A program made the position numbers and the translations under genes. A stretch of DNA of 64,000 nt from Schistocerca nitens (Eukaryota > Arthropoda > Insecta > Orthoptera > Acrididae), in contig NC_064617.1 of assembly GCF_023898315.1 (NCBI RefSeq), positions 715,807,202-715,871,201 of the forward strand, in the 5' to 3' direction. Positions 42,860 through 55,090 of the stretch are shown here, in pieces. Below the pieces are notes generated by a model. It worked only from the letters and a program-made list of their open reading frames with translations, made no database searches and was not told where the DNA came from. Position 1 is the first letter of the stretch. Each line of letters starts with the position of its first letter.

Positions 42860-43516
42860 CCGGGTGATCAAAAAGTCAGTAAAAATTTGAAAACTTAATA
42901 AACCACGGAATAATGTAGATAGAGAGGTAAAAATTGACACACATGCTTGGAGTGACATGGGGTTTAATTAGAACAAAAAATAAATAAAGTATTGCTAGAC
43001 GCGTGAAAGATCTCTTGCGCCCGTCGTTTGGTGATGACCGTGTGCTCAGCCGCCACTTTCGTCATGCTTGGCCATCCAGGTCCCCAGACCTCAGTACGTG
43101 CGGTTATTGGCTTTGGGGTTACCTGAAGTCGCAAGTGTATCGTGATCTACCAACATCTCTAGGGATGCTGAAAGACAACGTTCGACGCCAATGCCCCACC
43201 ATAGCTCCGGACATGCTTTACAGGGCTTTTCACAACATTATTCCTCGACTACAGCTATTGCGGAGGAATGATGGACATATTGAGCATTTCCTGTAAAGAT
43301 CATCATCTTTGCTTTGTCTTACTTTGTTTGCTAATTATTGCTATTCTGATCAGGTGAAGCGCCATCTGTCGGACATTTTTTGAACGTTTGTATTTTTTTC
43401 CGTTCTAATAAAACCCCATGTCATTCCAAGCATGTGTGTCAATTTGTACCTCTCTATCTACATTATTCCGTGATTTATTCAGTTTTCAAATTTATACTGA
43501 CTTTTTGATCACCCTG
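42860..43516 (+). mobile_element. Internally deleted IS630-type element with ~120 bp inverted repeats
   Basis: Left end ccgggtgatcaaaaagtca at 42860 and inverse ending gactttttgatcaccctg at 43516, both next to TA (42858-42859, 43517-43518). Inverted homology continues for about 120 bp (gtagatagagaggtaaaaatt, acacatgcttggagtgacat and complements). Between the repeats lies only the end of a transposase gene. Non-autonomous. Confidence 0.9.
43003..43296 (+). pseudogene. C-terminal fragment of IS630-type transposase
   Basis: An open frame reads FGDDRVLSRHFRHAWPSRSP, then DLSTCGYWLWGYLKSQVYRD, and ends DGHIEHFL at a natural stop. This is the last fifth of the enzyme, the same region as 10.5-10.8 kb. 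The position of the usual third Asp (PCDYW) is Gly (TCGYW), as in the 10.6 kb copy. The catalytic first and second Asp and all DNA-binding parts are gone. Confidence 0.82.
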
Positions 43517-43518
43517 TA

Positions 43519-44739
43519 TTTGGATCGTGATTTTACACATGTAGAAATCTGAACAACGGAAAGATGTAGAGACAGTTGGATGCACAGGAAACTTGGGTAT
43601 AGAAGAAACTGGAATGCGTTGGGAAGATTGGATGGGGAACGAGGTGTTGGGGAGATTCGGGGAGAACATAACCTCCTGCATGTTACAGGGAACATAAAAT
43701 TGACTATGCCACATCTGGAAACGCCAGTATTTTCTCCAGCAAAAGATTAAAGGAATGGTAAAGGGGGGACGAGGAGGAGATACCAACCAAGGGATAGTAT
43801 CATTGGGGAAAGCGATGACTACGTGGAACTAAAGAAGTAAGCACAATACAGGGAGACATGGCTAAGACCTACCACAAGACAGAAGTACTAATTATTGGTT
43901 ACATTAGCTGTTCGTTCGCGGGAATATTGATCTGCTTGCCTTCCCTACGCCACAGAAACAGAGACAAGTCCCTTAAACATATATTTATTCCTGCTCAAAA
44001 TCGCTAAGCTTCTAATTTTTTAAGTTACGTTGTTAATTCCAATAGTGAGGTTATTCCTTCCCGATCTGCAGTAAGTTTTGTGAGCCGTATAGAATGTCTT
44101 CTCGCTGCGCGGCGCTTTGAACTGTTAGGTTGGCACCGCTCGCTCGCAGTGACCTGCGCCTTGCGGAGGTCACGGCTGCGGAATGCCGCCACGTCGGCTG
44201 CCAGCTGGCGAACAACAGAGATTACCTCTCCCCGGAGGAAGGTACTCTGCGGCATTTTCGATACACAACTTACTCTCATATTGCCAGACTCAAATTTCGT
44301 AACAGCTCGCTTTTTCTGCAAGCGGTTAGCTAGTTTGAATCGTGCTCCTTCTGCTGTTTTCTCATTTAGTGAGTAAACCGGTAATCAATCCGAAGATTGT
44401 TCCGAGCGCCATAGTGCTTGACTAGGCGCGGTCCTGTTGAACTACTGCAAAATTTCGCAGTAAAGCCATTGTCAAAGCAGCATACACAACAGTGTACGAA
44501 ACAGCAATAAGGCTTACGCCGTCGCTCTAAATTGCTGCACTTTAATGTAGAGAGAACTAAATTTGGAAAAAGAATGACATCGGAGGAGTTTTCCACCGTA
44601 AACTGTATACTAACATGCTCTTAACAGTAGCGCAGCTATGCAGATATATGGGACTCTGGGGCCTCTCCCTGTCAAACTCTCCCTTGAGGTACAGGAATGT
44701 ATTACACTGCACTGCAAAACTTTGACCTGTGGTATAGAG
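43519..44739. other. No gene recognised
   Basis: Short frames only. 44090-44240 is GC-richer. Confidence 0.3.
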
Positions 44740-45735
44740 AAAGCTAAGTCACATGGCGTGAGTTCAGCGTGACTATAGCGCCAAATGGGGCTGGCCCCGC
44801 AACACAAGGCAGTGGAAGGAACGGGGAAAGACAGTGAGGGGCAAATAGCGAGCAGTTACGGTGCGCTGTGTTGCTCATTATAACATGGTCCGGAGACATC
44901 TGGGTGACTTCACATAGGGAAGAATCATTGGCAAACTGGAAGAGGGATGAAGTGTGAAGATTGTAGCCCAGAAGTTTGGTATTACTCACAGCATTATTTT
45001 ACTTGCGTGGAGAGTATTCCGAACCATAGGCACCGCTGCGCTGAGAAGACGCGGTCAACCACGCTTAATTACAGCAGCAGATGACCACCACATTGTGCCG
45101 CAGACAAGAAGGGTCCTAGGTCAGACAGCAGGTGTAATTGCAGCTAAGTTTTATAGGCCGCATGGGGGTGGTCTCTTTGCCCGACGACCAGTACGTTGTG
45201 TTCCGTTGATATCCCCACATCGGCGCCACCGTTTCCTATGGTGCCAAGAGCATCATACTATACTGTAGTATACTCCTTCCTCACGTACGTCTTTTCGGGG
45301 GGTGCATTCGGACCTCACTTCATTTTTATGGATGGCAATGCGCAACAGCATCGAACAGCGCACATATAGCAGCTCTTGGAACATAATATTTGGTGAATGC
45401 ACCGGCCTACCTGTTCCCCAGATTTAAATCCCATCGAGCACATGTGGGATGCGGTGGAGAAAGCACGTCCACGTGCTCAAATGTCCTCAGCAATTGTCAA
45501 TGACGCTGATGGAAGAATGGAACCAACGGACCAGCATGTGAGCACGTTGCAGAGCACGAATTGCTGTCCGTGATGACACACCCTATTAAGAAACATGTCT
45601 TGCCTTTCGCAATGTTCAGGGTACCATCATAAATCGCAGCGACTTCCGTGCAGTAATTGTATTTTCAATGACGTGTCATTTCTGTTCGTGTCATAGCGTA
45701 TTTCATTTCTTTCAATCATCTACTGTACTGTACTG
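44740..45735 (+). mobile_element. Old Tc1-like element, ends not resolved
   Basis: Recognised only through its transposase remains at about 44885-45660. I cannot identify the inverted repeats, so the limits are approximate. Confidence 0.6.
44885..45660 (+). pseudogene. Tc1-like transposase, decayed and internally deleted
   Basis: Starts MVRRHLGDFT at 44885. The HTH portion reads SVKIVAQKFGITHSII, then RRRGQPRLITAADDHHIV, and LFARRPVRCVPLI. The section with the first catalytic Asp is missing or scrambled after 45245. The second catalytic motif near 45330 is FMDGNAQQHRTAH, with Gly where relatives have the Asp before Asn (DDNA). The third is CSPDLNPIEHMWDAVEKARP near 45420-45475, Glu intact. 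Several stops and shifts; inactive. Confidence 0.78.
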
Positions 45736-48534
45736 TAGCAGTTCTATGTGTGGTTGAAGTCTCATAAAGCAATGTTACTTGGCAGTGACAAATCATGCGC
45801 AAAATATTGCGTTTTTAAGTTCCGCACAAGAGCGCATAATAAAAGGCAAGGCACAGGGATGCGCATGATAATTCACCGAGTAGGTCTACCCGCAGAAAAT
45901 AGATTTTTTTCGAATATGATCTGGCAACTTGCGGCTTACCTCATTTAGTCGAATTATACACGATCAGAATAACGTGGCTGACAATCGTTCGTTTACAGGA
46001 CAACCCTCATGCCAGCAACCAATCGGGAATGAGGTTGATCATGCCTTCTGGTCACCCCCTCAAGTGCTAGTAACAACAGTGAGCTGTTGCAGCTGCAGCC
46101 ATAGTGTGCTCGCGGGCCAAGGCGAAACGGCATAGTCCCCCCTTTCACGCTAAATTGTTAGTCACTTTATTTTAATCGAGTTGCTATACTATGGAAGTAA
46201 GAAAGGTTGAGTGGACAGTATGGGGGTAGGATGGGGATAATCATTAGGACATCAGTCACACGCCATGTTTTTTCTTCTCGGGCTACTCCACATGTCGTGT
46301 CCATTATGACGTTAGAGTGACTGACGAGTTTACAGTCCAAATAGGGTACTGAAGAGGGGCGGATAGCGAGCACCAGGCTCTCCATTAGTACGCGTGGGCG
46401 AGGCGCCTACCCACTCACACGGCTCCTCGCTCTGCGCCTTTCTCCACAAGGACGCCCGCCGTCTTGAGGCGCGAGGCCTCTTCGAGGCTCTGAGGAAACA
46501 GCGGCCCACATTCCCTAGAGAACGATCAGCGCTGGCTGGAAGGAAAGGTGATAGCGCCGGCCAATGATGGACGCACCGCAGTGTCCGCAAGTCTCTTCGC
46601 AACCCACGGCAACGTAAGATATGTGTCCGGAGTGGATACATTTCATCTCATTATACGACCGATACGTATCTCCCTCGGCTCCTCCGCTGTCGTAACCGAC
46701 GTATTCTTCTCTTATGACGTTTGTCCTGAAGTAACGTAGCGTCTGTACAGTCGCAGAGCGCTTCGTACCCCTCTGCATCTCTTGTTACGCCGTAAGTGTG
46801 CTACCGAATATGAAAACGCAACAATTACGATCACGGACTGGCGCCCGAAAGGAGCAGGGTTTAAAGTCTTGCACTTGAAGCTTGGTTTGTTTCTCCTACA
46901 TTAGTTCCAGTAACTGGATAGACGGATCCACCACCTCTTACAGCCAGACAGTAAATGCAACAGGTGAGTGAGAGTCACTCTCACATTATCCAAACGCATC
47001 GAAAGAAATTGGCATATCAATTGGAACACAGACTGAGCATTGTTCCAATCCCAAATGTGAGAGAATAAAGATTGTTCGTATCCCTCTGCGGTTACTAATA
47101 GATATTTTATCTTTACGGTCAGGGCGCGAATGTCATGTAAAAGGCTGAAGAGTATCAATTGATTCTGTCCTGAACGCCAGCACGCGGTAGATAGTATCTT
47201 AGTTTAGGTGTTTCCGCCAGTCAGACAATTCTGTAACCAGTTCTGCTCTTTTCTGTATAGCGCTATGAATACTGTCAGTCAAACCTTACATATAGCTTAT
47301 GAAATAGAGTAGTATTCCAGGAAGAGAAACAAAAATTTGTCAGTATCTTTCGTAGGCGAAATGTTTTCCAGTGTCTTAATGATTACAAGCCTGGGATTTG
47401 CTTCACATACGTCTCAAGTTGTGACTGCTCTAGTTATTGTACGCTTGAAATTTTACACTCGCGTATTTGCATTAGATGGCCGACTCTATTTACGACAGTC
47501 TCGTGTTGCCAAATTTCTTTCATTAAGGACATAATTTCTATTTGTCTACATTAAGAACGAGTCATTGCACTAAGCAACAATTTTGTCCAATTTTACTAGA
47601 CGCTACTATAAATTTAAACAAATAGTTTACTATGTCACTTGCGAAAAGTCATATTTCTACTTGGTATATCAGCTAAGTCATTAAAATATAATACGAACAG
47701 CTGCAGTCCTATAGTACATTTCTGGGACACATCTAGAATTACTCCTGTACCAATGAATTACTCTCCAACTGGGATGTGTTCAACTTGGACTGAAGTACTG
47801 TGTATGGTCTCAAATCAGACTAAGTATCCTGTATCAACGCTTCTTTTAGATATTGTATAGTACAAAATCTAAAGGGTTTTGAAAATCTAGAAACACTCGC
47901 CTACATAAATCCTAATACTTCGAATATCCTTTCGAAGCCAGTATGTTTCGTTTGCTATCTTTACTACTTGTCACGGAGAAGACCGTTTGACAAGTCGATA
48001 AAAGAGGATTTTCTTTCGCCGTAGTTCGTTGTGCGTTTGAGTCACCTGCGATAGCCACGTGTTGCGACATAAGTAGGCTTTGCGGCAGTTTTCCTACTGA
48101 CATTTTCTGCGGAGCCTTTGCCTTAAACACGGTTCTTTGCAGCGACTTTCTTGGCACTGACATCACGCGCGCAGGCAATGCGCTTACCTCTGCGGGGAAC
48201 GCTCGTACGTCAGGGCCCTGGCCGTACATCTTGTGCAGACAGGCATGCGCAACCGTTCCGCGCGCACGGAATGGCCTGCCTGCTACGGCGAGCTCGTCTC
48301 TGGTGAATCCCAGTCCTACTCTGTAGGCTCCGTCAAGGGGAAAAGGAGCCTTTGGGACTAGGAAACAGCTGAGGGCATTCTGATAAGTGGAACATGTTGC
48401 AAGGCTGGCAACTGGCACTATTTTAATTTAGCGGTATCACATACCAACTTCACAGGAAAAAAAAGCTCTACTATATCAGCTAATACTCCAACTTCTGGCT
48501 TAGCTGGAAAATTTGCGTATGGGCTTTCTGGATG

Positions 48535-48607
<73 letters not shown>

Positions 48608-49271
48608 CATAACATCTCTTCCGCTCGTACTATTTAATCTGCGAATGAATCGGCGGATTGTTGCATCCCGCCCCGGTTAAATCAGTGCTCATGCTCCAAA
48701 TAACTAGGCGCTATTGGGATGTTAATGTTTAATCTTCCCCTTCCTCTACAAGGCCTCCAAATAAACGTCTAGTGTTTAGAGATTGTTTCTGCAATTCAAA
48801 GTGATTCTGAAGTTTGGTAGAATTAGGAACTGCGCGGAAGACGTCAAAGAGCACAGCGTCAGAGGCAGGAATTGCAACAAAATGAGCTTCACTCAGGTCT
48901 ACCCATAGGAGCATCCCCCCCACCCCCACCCCTCACCGAAGCCAATTTTTTAAAAAGCGTTTCTGATTCATGTCTACTGTACTCTTAAATCGTACAGGAT
49001 GAAAAAACATTACAATGGTCATTCTGCTGCGTCATAGTAATACTTGTTTTGACCATGAATATTATTTACTCTCTTAAGGGTGCACGATATTAAATTTTAT
49101 ACAGATAGTAATTTGACTGTCTTTCTCTAATCTTTATACTAACTGATTGACATGCTTTTTTTTAAAAAAAAAGAAGGGAGGCATACATGCTAAAATTGTA
49201 AGGCACAAAAATACGTTTGTCGAAAGAGTTAACTCAAATTTTAATTAATTTATGGTTGAGAATTGATAACT
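45736..49271. other. No gene recognised
   Basis: Contains the GT microsatellite at 48537 and GC-rich patches at 46380-46570 and 48170-48360. None of the frames shows a domain. Possibly intron of ovo. Confidence 0.3.
48537..48606. repeat. (GT)n microsatellite, about 70 bp
   Basis: Uninterrupted GT repeats. Confidence 0.97.
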
Positions 49272-49950
49272 TGCTTTGATTTGATGCGGCCCACCAGGAC
49301 TTCGTCTTCATCTCAGAGCAGCGCTTACACCCACCATCCACAATTATTTGTTGGATGTATTCTAGTTTCTGTCGTCTCCTACAGCCCTTTCAAATACCAT
49401 GTAAGATATAACTTGATGTCTTAACACATGTTTTATCATTCTACCCCTTCTTTGGGGTTTACCACGTATTGCTTTCCTGCCGTTTCTGTGAATCTCATTT
49501 ATCAGTAGCCCACCTAGTTTTGTAACCCCCCCCCCCCCCCGTTTTCCCACCGCCCAAATTTCCATACAATGTTGTGCTCAAAACGAACATTCTCAGAATT
49601 ATGTTTCTGAAATTAAAGTCGATGTTTGGTACTAATGACTCTCTCTGCCTGTGCTGGTCTGCTTTTTTGTACTCCTTCCTTCGTCCATGCTCTTTTTTTT
49701 TTTTGTCTACAAGGTAGCACTTTACTCCGTAGTTCCCAATTTCGATAAGTTCATCGCTTATATCTGCTACCACTCAATACTTCGTCTTTCTTCGGTTTGT
49801 TCTGTCAACAGCGTGTGCTCATTACCCCGTTTATTTCAGACAGGTCCGGCAATTCTTCCTCGCTGTCCACGCAGGACAGTTAAGTGATTAACCGATCATT
49901 AATATCCTTTCACAATGACTTTTAATACCACTCATGAACCTTTCTTTTAT
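49272..49950 (-). mobile_element. RTE-type LINE remnant, old
   Basis: On the minus strand it follows the 3' part of the family at 20.8 kb: gatttgatgcggcccacca at the left equals the tail-proximal end, and upstream pieces match the GHLLRHEG, LYGSETWT and TQYGLRVNRRKTK regions. Many frame breaks. A C run (49528-49540) lies inside it. Not coding. Confidence 0.75.
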
Positions 49951-50840
49951 TTAATCTATTTAGTGTTGGAGTATCTTTCACACGCGTCTTTGCCCCCCTT
50001 ATTTAAACCGTGACCTGTTGCGGGAAACAGCGAGGCATTTTAGCACATCCAACAGGATGATGATTTCCAATGTGATGTCGATAACAAAATTCTGGTTGAA
50101 AGCTGCTAAATTAGAGCGTCTTCGATAAAGACTTTAACAGGAAATGTTCGTAATCGCTTCTGCCGCAGACAAGAATGGAAATGTAAAATGTAAACCCATC
50201 AACGATATTGACGGTTTGTATACGGTATGTAAAAATATACTCTCGTCACAATCCCAACAATCGTTGCATGAATCACGCGTACCTTCTGACGAAAACGGCA
50301 TTGTAAGGATAGGGTAGAGCGCGTTAATGCAGCGATTGGAGGCGCTGTGCGCAGAGGACATCCACCTGCCTCAGCGGCGTGCCTGGAATGTTCCCCGCAG
50401 TCGACAGCCTTGGGCCGTGGAGCGCTCGCTGCCAAATCCAGAACCCCGTTTGGCCATCCAAGGTAAACTGTCCTCCAGTTGAGGTGGTGTAAGACGCGGC
50501 GATTCACGCCCGTTTCCGACTTCTCTTACGGATAACGATTATTGTATTCACCGCGCAAACTAACAGTCGTTAGGTCTGTGTTAATTTTCAGCTTTGTCAA
50601 TTAATTCCTGTGGAATAACCTTCTATGGATTTAGGTTCTGATGATCCACCTTTCCAGGAGCCTAAAGATGAAGTCTATCTGTCCCTTCTTGTATTGTTTA
50701 CTGACTGGCCAACAAGACTACAACTGAGCAAAAACAACTCTGTAGCACATTTGTGTTGACCATTAATTGCATTATTGCCTTATTAATCTTTCCAAATTTT
50801 TGGTAACATTTTCGGAAAGCAGCGATCTTGTAATCCATCC
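49951..50840. other. No gene recognised
   Basis: Short frames, no repeat pair seen. Confidence 0.3.
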
Positions 50841-51076
50841 AAATCACTGAAGGAACAGTCTAGATCGCCATGTTATGGCAGCACCATGAGCTGAAGCTGA
50901 TGGTGCGTAGAACAGCCAGTTGATCTCAGTCGCTGAAACTGCTGAGCAGTAAAACTGGCTGTAGCACGCACCGACAACGTCAACTGATGGTGCTGTCTGC
51001 AGATGCCCTAATATAGGCCGAAACCGGTCATTTTAATAAAATATCATCGCGTTCTAGACAGTTTTTTCACTGATTT
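50841..51076. mobile_element. Foldback MITE with inner hairpin
   Basis: Terminal repeats aaatcactga..gaacagtctaga (50841-50864) and inverse ttctagacagttttttcactgattt (51052-51076). Inside, gtgcgtagaacagccagtt (50901-50919) pairs with aactggctgtagcacgcac (50955-50973), with one indel-like difference, around a short loop. Confidence 0.72.
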
Positions 51077-52495
51077 TATTTGGTAATCTTTGTTTCGAAT
51101 ATTGCTCTGGCGCTTATTTTAATAATGGGCTACTGAGATGCTCACACATTTTTGTCACTACCTTTTCTTTCCAGGCACCAGTCCGAAGATTGATTTGAGG
51201 TCGCCTTCAGTTCCTTCTGCCTTATGTTTGTCTCGTTTCCCATATCTGCTGCGCTGTGTTATATTTACAATCTACCTTTGATACCTTCTGTCTCTAGCAT
51301 TTTCCGCACATCGATGTTCCTTGCAGTTTCAAATTATCGTCTTAAATTTTGTGTACCACAAATATCATATCCTACTAAGGGCTTCCGATGGACTTGCTTG
51401 CAGTGCTCCCTTCTGTGGGTTTTGAACGGCCCATGTTTAGTTTCGATAAATTTGTGCTCTTCAGTTACAGAAATACCTCGTTCATTTCAGTGTTATATTT
51501 AATACCAGAACTTTTGCGTTATACACAAGTTCATTCGCATGAGGTAGTTTCCTCCAGAGATCGCTCTTTCTTTGGCCACCCTGCGTTTGTAAATACTGTT
51601 ATTTCATAAATTAAGACAGTATTTTCTCAGATATTTGTATTTAGCAAGTACTTCTCTTTCTTATAAGTCTTTGTTCCCTCTTAGATTAAAGTTCTGTTTT
51701 TTCATGGTCAAAGAGGTAATGTCATCTATAACTTCAAAAACTGTTTCTGTATCTCGTGACAAAATCAGTGCGACACAATTTTTTTCCCTCCCTTCATTGT
51801 TTCTTAACTTAGATTTAGCGACCGCCTTCAGCCCTTTAAATAATGACTCGTAATTACCCCTTATTACTTCTTCGTGCTAATTACACGTATTGTGGATTGC
51901 TCTGTCCTTAAGCTCCCATTATCGAGAGGTTTTCTGGCATATAATTTCCTCTCAGCTTACCCGCCTTGTCTTGTCGGGGCATGTAATTACTGTGTCGGAG
52001 TTCAACAAGTATACTGCACTGAGTGCGTCAGTCAGACGGTGTGGCCCGGTCTGTGCTCCTAGTGTTCGCAGCAGACTTTGGGTCCGCGCTGGGCTGTGCG
52101 GAATGTATTGCTGCCGTGGGCGGTCCGCTAGGTGGGACAAGGCGAGCGCGCGCTTACACACACACACACACACACACACACCGCGAGGACGCCGCGCTGC
52201 TAGGACACGCAGAGGCTGCCTGCCCCCAGCTGATGCGACTATACTGCGCACTTCGTGCTTCATCTCGTTCCCTGGCTCTCTGCTGTGGGCTTATCAGGTC
52301 ATCTTTACAATTACTGCATAAAAAGAACCAAACTCGCACCGCTAGGAAGAATTAAGAGTACTGGAAGATCTGGAGAGGATGGACGGTTGTGTGGGGTTTG
52401 CAGTTTACCTTCAGTTGAAACAAATGCGATGTTTCATCGGACACAGGAAAATAGCCACCTCTTGTAAATGAGGATGTACGCGTACGGAACGATAT
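51077..52495. other. No gene recognised; short CA run
   Basis: Includes a (CA)n run at about 52157-52182 in a GC-rich patch (52060-52250). No domain. Confidence 0.3.
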
Positions 52496-52499
52496 AAAG

Positions 52500-53080
52500 T
52501 GGAACGACCACGTGAAACTTATCGCGAGACATGCTGATGCCCGACTGGAGATTCAATGAAAGAATTCTCAAGAAGTACGGTCTACTCACGGAGGAGATAG
52601 CTCACAAAACCCTTGTTAGACTGAGACTCGTACTGCTCGTGACTGTGGAACCCTTACCACAAAGGATTGAAAGATGAATTATACAAAATCCAAAGAAGAG
52701 CAGCGCGTTCCGGTTAGTAACCCCAAAATAGTCACAGACGCTAAAACAGATGTTCGGCATCAATTGTGGGTTTACTGTTCCCAGAGAGCACACTTCTGGA
52801 AGAGTCAGTACATACGTTGTTTTTCCCAACTTATATCTCGGGAAAAGCCCATGAAAGTAAAATCAGATATGTCAGATCTCACACGGAGGCTTGCCAACAA
52901 TCTTCCTTCCTGCACATCATTCTCGACTGGAACAAAATAGTGGGAATTGACATGGGTAACGAAGTACCCCTCCACCATATGCCATACGATGGCTTGTGGT
53001 ATATGGATCTAAATGGAAAGCAGCTCCTTGCTGATAATTCCATATTAAACTATAGATCAGAGACAATGTAACCCTCTCCA
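52500..53080 (+). mobile_element. 3' end of a Jockey/CR1-group LINE, decayed
   Basis: Near 52650-52710 a frame reads LWNPYHKGLKDELYKIQRRA, the signature stretch after the polymerase core of this LINE group. Downstream, in shifted frames, SGKAHESKIRYVRSHTEA and WNKIVG follow, then the noncoding end ccaccatatgccatacgatgg. The 5' part is missing; multiple shifts. Confidence 0.7.
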
Positions 53081-53137
53081 TCAGTTTCTAGGTCAACTGA
53101 AGCTTGCTGCTTGGTTCGTTGATTTATGATTTGGTGC

Positions 53138-53385
53138 TGGGGGGGGGGGGGGGGAGGAGGAAGAGGAGGAGGAGGAACGAAACAGCGAGGTCATCGGTAC
53201 CATTGGATTAGGGAAGGATAGAGAAGGAAGTCGGCCGTGCCCTTTCAGAGGAACCATTCTGGGATTTGCCTGAACCGACCTAGAGAAATCAGGAAAACCT
53301 AAATCACGATGGCCGCACGGGGGTTTTAAACGTCGTCGTCTTGAATGAGAGTCCGGTCGCTAACCACTGCGCCACCTCGCTCGGT
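53138..53385 (-). mobile_element. SINE family D with tRNA-like head
   Basis: On the minus strand the head reads gagcgaggtggcgcagtgg (53365-53383), followed by the body seen at 13.6 kb (gtgatttaggttttcctgat, ggttcctctgaaagggcacg). The 3' end passes into a purine-rich and G-run tract (53138-53176). No clear target duplication. Confidence 0.8.
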
Positions 53386-53389
53386 CATT

Positions 53390-54494
53390 CGAATAGGAAA
53401 ATGTCGATTGCAGCACTGCGAGGTCAGTGTTAGCGTGTGGCCGACTACTGATTCACTTTGTTCACACTTGTTGCGTTTAGCAGTTTTCTCCAGCTAGTAC
53501 GATCTTGAGCTTCTGGGACGTTTCCACTATTGGCTTTCTCGTTTGCTCTCGGGGCTGTCGGAATGCCGTCGGGCGTCATTATGACGTTGCACGATAACGC
53601 CCGCCCCCCCCACACTGCCAATCGGACTGAAGCTACATTTTCACTGTGAAATTTTCACTTATTTGGCGACCTGCAGAAAGTTTCAATCGGACGAAGAAGT
53701 GCAATTGTGGGTGCGTTTGTGGACCTATCAGTGACTGACCGCATTCTACGAAGCAGGAATTGGTCATCTCGTCCCCCAGTGGGATAAATGTCTTAACGCG
53801 TGTGGGGATTATTTTCGTGGTGATCAGTTTGTGGCAGGTTTTCGGTTTTCATTTGATTGCTCCCTCGTATTATCGGCATCAGACCTTAATTGATGCGTTC
53901 CACAAAGGCGTTTTCTTTTGCAGCCCACGGCAGGTTCCAGTAGAGTTTTTGTTCCTGACCGCAGGACGCAGGTTAACCTCCACAAGTTAGACGAGTCATC
54001 ACCGGAGTTGCGACCACTTCCAAGGTGCTAAAAGGTCGCCTTAGGCAGGAACAGCGGCTGTCACGGTTTGGGAAACTGGGAATGAATGTCAGAGGGCAGC
54101 TGAGCCGTGAAATAATGGCCGCGGCTGTGTTCTGGTGCCTGGCCGGCAGGCCTTGGTCCGCATTTTTACAATGGAAGTGGCCACACAGGCGCGTAAACTG
54201 ACAAAGCGTCCGTGTCGCCACAGAACGTAGCCACTGTGGCAGTTGCGCGGGGCGATAAATCCCGCCGGCAGTCGCGGGGAGAGTGATGAGGCCCGGAAAG
54301 GCCAAGGCCGGACGGCCACGGCAGCGAGCTGCTGGAGAGAGTCGTTGCCGCAGCTCGCAGCCCGCGAGGGAAGTGGCCGGCGCGCCACGTAAGGCGCTGG
54401 CTTATGCAAGCAGCCTCTCCCGTCGGCGTAACTGCTCTTGTTCCTGCTGATCATCGCCCGTGTCACCGGTGAACAAGCAGCTGTGTAAGTGCGT
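53390..54494. other. No gene recognised; CpG-rich patch 54040-54460
   Basis: The patch is compact, GC-rich and non-repetitive as far as I can see. Frames across it lack domains. As it lies in the presumed ovo intron it is a candidate regulatory region or an unrecognised exon. Confidence 0.35.
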
Positions 54495-55090
54495 AAGCTC
54501 CCACACATCCGTACACCGCAAGGAATCTTGTATGGCGGAGAATTGTTTGTGCACCACAGTCAATTCCCCTTTGCCTGTTCCAGTCACGAATGGTGCGCGT
54601 GAAGAAAGATTCTTGGTAAGCCTCCGTGAGAGCCTGAATGTCACTGATTTCACCTTCGCGGTCTTTTCGCGTGATATACGCAGGCGGGAGCGTCGTATTA
54701 GTTGACTCTTAGGAATTCAAACAGTAAACGCCTGTGATGCAAAATCATTTTTGCATCTACCGCTGGAATTGACTGAGCATGTCTGTGATGCTTTCGCATT
54801 TACTAAACGAAACTGTATCAGTCCTTATAAGCGTACCAGACTGACGAAAAATATTGAAGTGACGGTGGAAGAATGGTTTTGTAAGCTACCTCCTTAGTAT
54901 GTGGATTTCCTGAGAATAGTTCCACTGAATCTGTTTGCCATCTACCTTTCCTATGATTACTTTTGTATAGTCGTTCTACTTTAAATTGCTACTTGCGCAT
55001 CCTCACAGATATTTAGGGATGTCACTGCTTCCAATCGCGTAATGTCATAATGGGCTTTTCCGCCTGTTTGTGTGCAATGAGTTACATGAA
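54495..55090 (-). mobile_element. Jockey/CR1-group LINE remnant
   Basis: Minus-strand match, from memory of the family, to the 3' UTR and end of the reverse transcriptase: tacaccgcaaggaatcttg near 54510, gaagaaagattcttggtaag at 54600, gtgatgctttcgcatttact at 54784. Same broad family as the piece at 52.5-53.1 kb but in the opposite orientation. No frame survives. Confidence 0.6.

Noticed and set aside
40679-48606. CA/GT runs as a CRISPR-like or other patterned array
   Set aside because: Simple dinucleotide microsatellites without spacers, in a eukaryotic genome.
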